The notes beneath the pieces are model-generated. The model was not told where the DNA came from and did no database searches. It was given only the letters and a program-made list of their open reading frames with translations. From the NCBI GenBank assembly GCA_013076295.1, contig RQOL01000828.1, positions 6,013,614-6,077,613 of the forward strand: a DNA stretch of 64,000 nt. The letters run 5' to 3'. A program made the position numbers and the translations under genes. This DNA is from Sanderia malayensis. Its lineage: Eukaryota > Cnidaria > Scyphozoa > Semaeostomeae > Pelagiidae. Positions 57,488 through 64,000 of this stretch are shown piece by piece (position 1 is the stretch's first letter; each line of letters opens with the position of its first letter).

Positions 57488-58385
57488 CTACTTATTTTTG
57501 GGAGACGTATTATTTTTGAATTGTTTCTTGTCTGCATTGAATGATCTATTAGCTCCAAGTAGTTCCAGAAAGATCAATAACGTCATTGTCTTGTCTAGGC
57601 ATGATCTGATAAGGGTGCAAGCTCGTTTTTTGTTGACATTACATAGAGACTGCAGTGTGATTTTGTTGACCGATTTTCTATTGACAATGGCTCCGGTTCC
57701 ATTTTGCAAATAATCCAGCTTGCTTAATTGAGTTGTTGTGTTGCAAAGGAGGAGGATACCGCAATAAGTGAACGCAGGTAAAGTCATACTTTGGTGTATG
57801 GCCTTTGCTGCTTTCACATGAAGTTCACCTCGTAATTTTGCAAGGAGATTGAGTCGAGAGGACGCGTTATAAATTGTAGCACTTATCAAAACACTTGTTC
57901 ATACTCAGGGTACTGTAAATCTGTACCCCAAGGTACTACAAGGTACACGTGGTTTTCATTATTTCTTTATCGCTTGCACTGACTCTAAAATCTGATCATC
58001 CATTCGCCACATTTGTAGCGGTTCTAAGCAAAAGAATTTCGGTTTTTCCTTTCATGAGGTTCATAATAAGTTCATTTTTTTGGAACAATACACCCAGCCC
58101 ACTTAGATAACTGTTGCATTTCTTGGAAATGTCAGTAGAATTTTTCCCAGCAACGAACAACACTGTATTGTCGGCATATTTGAATACTGTGGAGTTTTGA
58201 ATTACATCTGTAAGATCGTTTACCATGATCAGGAAAAACAAAGGTCTACGGATCGATCCTTGAGGGAAGACGAAAGGCTAAAACTGACGGATTTTTCTTG
58301 TCCAAATTGGACGATCGCTTTTCGGTTGAAAAGATAGTCAGCAAACCATTTTAAATTTTGATCGCGTATGCCATGTAATATTCAT
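57488..58385 (-). pseudogene. Second LINE, RT and C-terminal fragment
   Basis: 58385-58260 reads LKWFADYLFNRKAIVQFG; then QGSI..PLFFLIMVNDL and FKYADNTVLFVAG (58241-57996), where the catalytic Y-A-D-D reads Y-A-D-N. After a frame change, 57889-57488 gives LNLLAKLRGELHVKAAKAIH, LPAFTYCGILLLCNT and NKKRACTLIRSCLD. Frameshifts and the Asp to Asn change make it inactive. The lineage is distinct from the PHD LINE (jockey/CR1-group C-terminus). Confidence 0.8.
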
Positions 58386-58469
58386 TTAATTTCATTTCAT
58401 TTTAAAATTTTATACACGAATTCTCTATCAGCTATGATAAAAATAAACTACTAATACAAATTAATACTT

Positions 58470-58900
58470 TAATATATATATATATATATAAAATAAGGAT
58501 GTAGCTGTTCTACCTAGGGATCGTGTTTATATTTTTGGGAATTTATTAACTTTGTAAGAATTCCTCTAGGTTTCTTTTAAACATAGGAAATGTGGGGCTC
58601 ATTCTGATGTTTCTTGGAATTTCATTCCATGTTTTGGCCCCAGAGTAAAAGAAACTTTGTTTTGAGAATTCTAAATTATGCCTTGGGATGTCAATATCAA
58701 GCTGATTCCTTGTCGAATAGCTAGATATCTCTGATCTAGTGATAAATTTACCTCTTAGGCTGTCAGGGCAAAGACCGTTTATCATTTTGTACGTCATTAT
58801 AGCCCTGTCATATTTAATTAGGTTCGAAACTGACAGCCATTTACAGATCCACCCGTCCTCAAATTTTGCACTTTGAATTAATGTTTGAGCCCTGAGGAAA
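58470..58900 (-). pseudogene. Third LINE, C-terminal fragment with (TA)n tail
   Basis: 58797-58546 reads MTYKMINGLCPDSLRGKF, SYSTRNQLDIDIPRHNLEF and FFYSGAKTWNEIPRNIRMS, the conserved tail of many LINE ORF2s (Y.GA..WN.LP..IR). The minus-strand downstream side ends in (TA)n at 58471-58490, fitting a microsatellite 3' tail. Confidence 0.75.
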
Positions 58901-58904
58901 GTAA

Positions 58905-60305
58905 ATGCAGATCAAGTAAAATCAGCAGCTCCGCCTTTGCCAGATCCAGGCTCTTCGTGTCCAGAAATAAAGCGTGTGCACTTAGCTACAATGTTACAAA
59001 ATGATAAGTTTTTTCTAATTAACTTCCAAAGAGCGAACGTCGAAAGCGATAAATGAACAACACGTGTGGGACAAGGTTTTGGAATTCATAAGTGAAAATC
59101 AAGTGCCCAAAACGGGCGATGTTTTGAAACACTCAGTATAGTGTTCGTTTTTCACACTGGATTGAGCGCGGAGGACGTCTTAATGAAACTAGGCAAAAAA
59201 TTGATGACATCATCGACCAAAATCATCATCTCATCAAAAATCAAAAAATTATAGCTATATTATGCGATAGGTCAATTTAAGCTATTTCCAAAAATGAAAT
59301 TTTCATTTCGTTATCTCATTCCTGTTAAAAGTAATCACACCTTAATTTATAAAATTTGTCTACACATGACGTCATCAATCACTTGAAAACAAAAAGTTTT
59401 TTGGTAAAGTATGCGGCGAATCCTGAAAGTTCATGGTCTAATCTATCGATTTCAGCCATAAAAAAATAGCATGTTTGTAAGTTTATCAGACTATATGCTC
59501 TGTTTATTATGTTCTAGATAAAAACAAATGTACAATAACATGATATCTATATCTTCGTCGCACTTTTCGTCCTCTTCAATCAGTAACTCGCCCGGACAGA
59601 TTTCAGCAATACCACTTGCACCCGTTTCAAACGGACTTTCCTGTTGTGAATTCATGTACTTCAACTAATCAAAAACCCGTTTTGGCTGAAATTTCGAACA
59701 AGGGCTCGCTTCTTAAGATGGAGGTAGTGGGCGCTTATTCGAGGATTTAAGGTAACTTAGGTCCTACTAAAGTACAGAACGCGATACAAAAAGCGAAACG
59801 GAATATGAGGCGGAGCCGAACGACATGGAATTCTATAATTCTGAACGGTTTTACTAAAATGAAAAACGATTACGAAACAAGGGTATGGTAGATTACTAAA
59901 ATAAGGAACAATTACTATAATTACTTGCTTGCTTTTCGACTTTCTTCCGCAAAATGTGGAAAACACAGACCGGAATATTTGTTCACATATAATGGTGGCG
60001 GGCAAGCCTTTGCATTGCCCGCAATTATCATCTTTACTTTGGGAAAGATTAGATTTTTTCATTTCAATTCATCAATGGCGATAATTTCTGTTGCAGTGCA
60101 GTGAGACGTTTCAGAATTATTGGGAAAAGAATAATTGGTTGGTTGGGTTATCTACTCGTCATAAACTTTCATTCAGTACCAGAAACAAGATATACCTTTA
60201 TGATTGTATACCTGATGATGAAGCAGATATGCAATTGAAATCAAGACAAACGAGGTAGCAAATATGATTTATTTATTTATAAAAAGTGACGCCAAACACA
60301 TGCAA
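58905..60305. other. Interval without recognised genes
   Basis: The ORF 60062-59757 has no recognised domain. 59720-59755 holds a GGGCGCTTATTCGAGGATTT piece of the MITE family. Confidence 0.35.
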
Positions 60306-60310
60306 TATAC

Positions 60311-60494
60311 TACCGTAAATCCTCGAATAAGCCCCCGGGGGTTTATTTGCAAAAATGAATTTATGGGTGGGGGCTTATTCGAGGGGAGGGCTTATTCGAG
60401 GGGGGGCTTAGTTGCAAAAATGATTTTTAGGTGGGGGCATAATCGAGGGGGGGGGCTTATTCGAACGTGGGGGCTTATTCGAGGATTTACGGTA
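60311..60494. mobile_element. MITE, TACCGTAAATCCTCGAATAAGC family
   Basis: 184 bp with near-perfect TIRs and at least six internal GGGGGCTTATTCGAGG-type units in both orientations. Related in design to the TACCGTATTTCCTC MITEs (31.25 and 47.1 kb) but with different internal bases. Confidence 0.85.
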
Positions 60495-60499
60495 TCCAC

Positions 60500-61020
60500 C
60501 CAAATCGTGTCCACAATACCCATGAACAAACTGTGCTGCCCGGTCAAATTTTCCAATACTGACCCTACAAAAAATGATTCGCGTGTCATAAAACTGAGGT
60601 CACAGCGGGAGAAAAATGTTCAAAAGATCTGGGTGTGTTTGAGCATGAAAAAAACTTTACTCGTCAGAAAAAAATCAAAATAAGTTATAGTGTTACTCAG
60701 ATCTCTTTCTTTCTTTTTCCGTAAAAAGTCGATATGGCATTTTAGGCTGCATAAGTCCTTTAATGATGTGGATTTAGATGCATTTGTTGCTCAAAAATTA
60801 AAATTGAAAGTATGGAAAACCAATGTAAGAACTTTTAATTTCCATGTGGTTTGACAAAAACTTCGCACATCAATTTATCTTCAATTTTGCTTAGTAATAG
60901 CATCTCAAAAAATTACAATAAGGTTACAAACTCAGGGAAAGAATCAATGCAAAAAACCAATCACAAAATTAAGAAAAGGGGGGATAAGTAAAAAAGTACT
61001 GATAAAGCCGAACACATCTA
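60500..61020. other. 3' flank of the complement gene
   Basis: No feature apart from a G/A-rich run (60977-60985). A canonical AATAAA within 400 bp after the stop was not seen on the minus strand. Confidence 0.3.
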
Positions 61021-61027
61021 CCGAACA

Positions 61028-63600
61028 TTACAGCTTATCACAAACGTCTCCTTGTTGAACCTCACTTAACGCGTTTCGAAGTTTCTGCTTCTTCTTAGAG
61101 TGGTCTGGCCAGGCCAGAATAAAGGCTTCCTTGTCTATCACATATTTGATGCCATCCTTTAACATAATTAAATACTTTTTGTTTACTTTTAACTCCGGGT
61201 AGACACATGCTTTTGTCTTATACACATGTAATTTTCCGCCGACAGAATAGTCAACTTTTCCTTCTTTGTGTATCTTCTCCACACGCACTGCAACACGTTC
61301 CCAAGAATTCTGGTCCTCAATAGCTTTAATAACGCCAGTGAAAACTAAAATGAAAAAATTACGCTATTTTTAGGGAAAATATTAAATTATATAAATGCAC
61401 GGCCTTGAGCGACGAGATTCGCAAGCAAACAAGGGCAGCCAATTTCTGCATGTAAGAAAATACAATTCCTAAAACATCATTGTCTATCGACAAAAGTTGC
61501 CTAACATACCAAAGTCAGCATCCAGACAAGCTTTCTTTTTCAAGACAATAACATTTGTAGTTGGTTCATCAGCGCAAGTAGCTAACATATAATTTAGAGC
61601 AAGTTAAAAGACGATTCAAAATAGGAAATTGTAGATAGAACGTTCCAGATCCACTGCCAACAAGATAGAAAATATACAAAAATAAAAAAATCTGTTAGAA
61701 TTTGCAGATTTTTCGCAATTAACCCGTCCCAACATATTTGTAAATCTTTTATCGACAACGTCATGAGAGTAATTTCCAAAAACAAATAACTTCACGAAAC
61801 CTTGACTACATTGACATTTGTCATCATCATCGCAGATTGTGCCCAGCAGCTGACTATTTGCTTTCGGTCCATAAAACACAGTGCACGAATCACCTATAAT
61901 TAGATGCAAGAAGCCCAGGTGTAAAATTTTCAACACGTTCAGATTAATTACTGGCAGAAAAAACATTCCGTTGCTGCAATTAAAATGTCATGTCAAAATA
62001 AATAGCTGCTATTGAACAAAGTATATATATTATGAAAAGTCTTACTTGGTTCATAATAGTCGTATACTTTCACTGGTACAGGCAGGAGATCACCAACAGA
62101 GAATACTCTTTTAGTTACAAATGTGATACACGTCTTCTTGGTGTTGGAAATCTGATGGACACAGTACAGGTGAATTAACATTTGAAAATAACCTAGTTTT
62201 AAATCAATGAACACGAAAACATTAGCAATTTTCATGGTACCTTCCCAAGGTAAAAAACAACACCTCTGTCATTCTCTTCATAATGGTCAATTCGTGGATT
62301 TTGGTCTTTTGAAAGTAGCTAGCAAAATAAGCAGTAAATTTTCTATAATTCTCCACCCTCTTATAATATTATCAAAAATCACGAAAAATGAATGAAAATA
62401 ATAACATCCAGATTCTAAATTGGGAAATACCGCTTTTAATGATTTTTGATCTGGCTTGAAACCAGTAAGTAGCCCAACATCCACAATTGTCATCGAGGAA
62501 CCATTTGCAAATTTATGACTACACAAAAAGAGGATCAATATAAAGTTACGAGGGTTTAAAATTGTTTGTGTATATACAAAAATTCAAAGTAACTTAGATT
62601 GAATACAGGTCACTACTTACGTTGCACAAACATCAACCGTTATTTCATTGGCAACTTGATCTTTCTGTTGATTGCGCTTAGTTTTTTTATTCTTTTTGCA
62701 CTTCATTCTTCTCCTGGATTTCTTTCCCTTTCTTTTCTTACATTTCTTAGACTTTTTTTTCTTTAGCTGTTTAAGTTTTGCTCCATCCGGAGCATCACTA
62801 ACAAGATTATTAATCCCTTCATTAGTTTTGACCTTTATGACATATCCACATCGTTCATTCTTTGAAGAAGGTTGGTTATATGTTGTCACAATCTGTTGAT
62901 AAACAATGACAGATCTATGTAAAATCAAGTGTGTAGTGTATGGCAGTACATTATATACACAATTGTGTGCAAGTTGAGAAGAATTAATGTGGTAATGTTA
63001 CTCTTTGAGCAAGTTGTTCCAAGCTGGTGCCATCACATAAAAGTCTACATTGTCGCGATATGGGTTTGCTACACGGTTCTTCTAGAGTACGTAAGTCGAC
63101 TAATAGTGTTTGAAATCAGGAATTCAATGTGAACTAAATCTACAGGTATATAAACAGATAACACAGCTTCAGTTTATATGTACAATTGCCTACTTAAGTG
63201 TAGTAGTATATTGTAAAAAAAATTGAAAGTAATATCAGGCAATTATTTATCAACCTGCAATTGAGCTGTTCCCTTTCCTTTTGTGTCAATAAAGACTCTA
63301 CCAGGCAAGGCACCAGTGATCTATATTAAAAAAATTCCGGTTTCATGACATAGAATATACCTTAATAAAAGACGGGCAAGTAAATTACCAGAAATGACTA
63401 TCTATCTAAGAAAAAACAATTCAGAAAAATTGCCTGCTTACATCTGTTTGTTGGCGCACCAATGCATTTTCTGCTTTCACCCGAAACGACCTTACGATAT
63501 CTGCGTCCTTGGCAGATGTTACTGTTACGGTGAGATCTAATTCGCCACCCGCAGTTTTTGAACTGTATTCCGAAAGTGCTTGCAATGCAACAACTGTATC
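61028..63600 (-). CDS. Complement C3/C4/C5-like thioester protein, C-terminal exons
   Basis: Minus-strand exons: 63600-63442, 63320-63255, 62892-62621, 62518-62431, 62318-62241, 62151-62046, 61893-61801, 61581-61510, 61344-61028 (stop). All have GT/AG edges and consistent phases (0,0,2,0,0,1,1,1). Content in order: TED/CUB edge (VVALQALSEYSS, LDLTVTV); CUB (LPGRVFIDTKGKGTAQLQ); basic insert then ITVDVCAT; MG8/receptor-binding part (MTIVDVGLLTGFKPD, RIDHYEEN, FYLGK, ITFVTKRVFSVGDLLPVPV, KVYDYYEP); linker SCTVFYG, CDDDDKCQC; C345C/netrin-like module (VFTGVIKAIED, KACVYPELKVNKKYLIML, FILAWPDH, CDKL end). The C345C excludes A2M, CD109 and insect TEPs. Known role: secreted opsonin activated by C3 convertases and attached by its thioester. 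The thioester GCGEQ exon and 5' half lie beyond 64000. Confidence 0.9.
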
Positions 63601-63604
63601 CTGT

Positions 63605-64000
63605 GAAAAGGTAAGCGTTAGATGAACTGGAGAGATCAATTGGTTACCTATATAGTCGCATTAACTCTCCAATCAAAACATTGTTGAAGTGAGGTACAGA
63701 TGTTTGAGCAAAATGAAAGTCATTATAGCAAGAAAGTTTTGACAAATATCAAAGAAGACAATACAGAGGGATACAACTTCAGATCCAAAAGTCAATGTTA
63801 TCTGAAAAAGCCATTGTCCCACTTTCAACGTCATTTGTAAGGCTACTGTATCATGCAAAGAAAAAAAATAAATCCTGCATCGGCTTGACTGAAGAACCTT
63901 TCAAAGCCGTGGAAAAGCACGCAGCCAACGAACTTCAAAGGATCAGAAAAAGATTTTAAAATTATATGGTAATTAATGAACAAAGCCAGCCGATGCATTC
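63605..64000 (-). other. Probable intron of the C3-like gene at the window edge
   Basis: No convincing upstream exon was identified. The frame 63858-63673 lacks thioester-domain motifs. The acceptor for the 63600 exon (CCTTTTCACAG) is at 63601-63611. Confidence 0.4.

Noticed and set aside
62672..62899. Plus-strand hydrophobic ORF opposite the complement exon
   Set aside because: Antisense of the Lys-rich segment; the codons read as Phe/Leu only by complementarity.

Overview
This is a 64 kb window of an invertebrate animal genome. It is AT-rich and intron-containing, has no bacterial operons, and is dominated by transposable elements (TEs). The TE mix (Penelope-like, CR1-like LINEs with a PHD finger, BEL/Pao, Copia, DIRS-like, PIF/Harbinger with a MADF gene, many TIR elements) plus a complement C3-like gene with a C345C domain suggests a cnidarian, probably an anthozoan. 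That assignment is inference. Assembly is draft quality: a 100-N gap lies at 22864-22963, inside an LTR retroelement.

Host genes. (1) The clearest is the 3' part of a C3/C4/C5-like complement gene on the minus strand. Nine phase-consistent exons (63600 down to 61028) run from the end of the thioester domain through CUB, MG8 and C345C to the stop, and the gene continues beyond 64000. It carries an unusual Lys/Arg-rich insert before MG8. (2) A small unrecognised minus-strand gene spans 27539-25277: seven exons with matching intron phases, and a MITE in one intron. (3) A possible terminal exon with an acidic tail lies at 31135-30969, and a SAP-domain exon at about 30360-30046.

Layout. 0.4-1.5 kb: foldback element built from GCGAGTT heptamers. 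2.6-3.85 kb: broken HUH-Rep/SF3 helicase. 4.4-5.06 kb: BEL/Pao remnant. 5.87-6.39 kb: MITE. 8.5-8.9 kb: DIRS-like RT scrap. 9.1-11.6 kb: decayed Harbinger element (MADF gene and transposase, divergent). 12.44-16.95 kb: young Copia element with near-identical LTRs, a 5-bp target duplication and one premature stop. 17.7-18.2 kb: Penelope RT. 18.8-25.2 kb: an inverted repeat pair enclosing LTR elements and the gap. 25.5-26.0 kb: Harbinger-type MITE. 28.5-30.0 kb: hAT element nested in another TIR element. 32.7 kb: small hAT MITE. 33.2-42.0 kb: large interspersed inverted repeats around a 38-bp palindromic minisatellite (34.6-35.2 kb), a THAP-like TIR element and a Cys-rich pseudogene. 42.6-43.3 kb: MITE. 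43.9-50.7 kb: two oppositely oriented copies of one TIR element, each with its own later insertions. 50.9-52.5 kb: three tandem copies of a ~515-bp unit with a Helitron-like ORF start. 52.85-57.0 kb: nearly complete, dead CR1-like LINE. 57.5-58.9 kb: two further LINE fragments.

Most protein-coding signal belongs to mobile elements that are no longer intact. The paired copies in the window act as empty sites, so several insertions can be demonstrated from this sequence alone.
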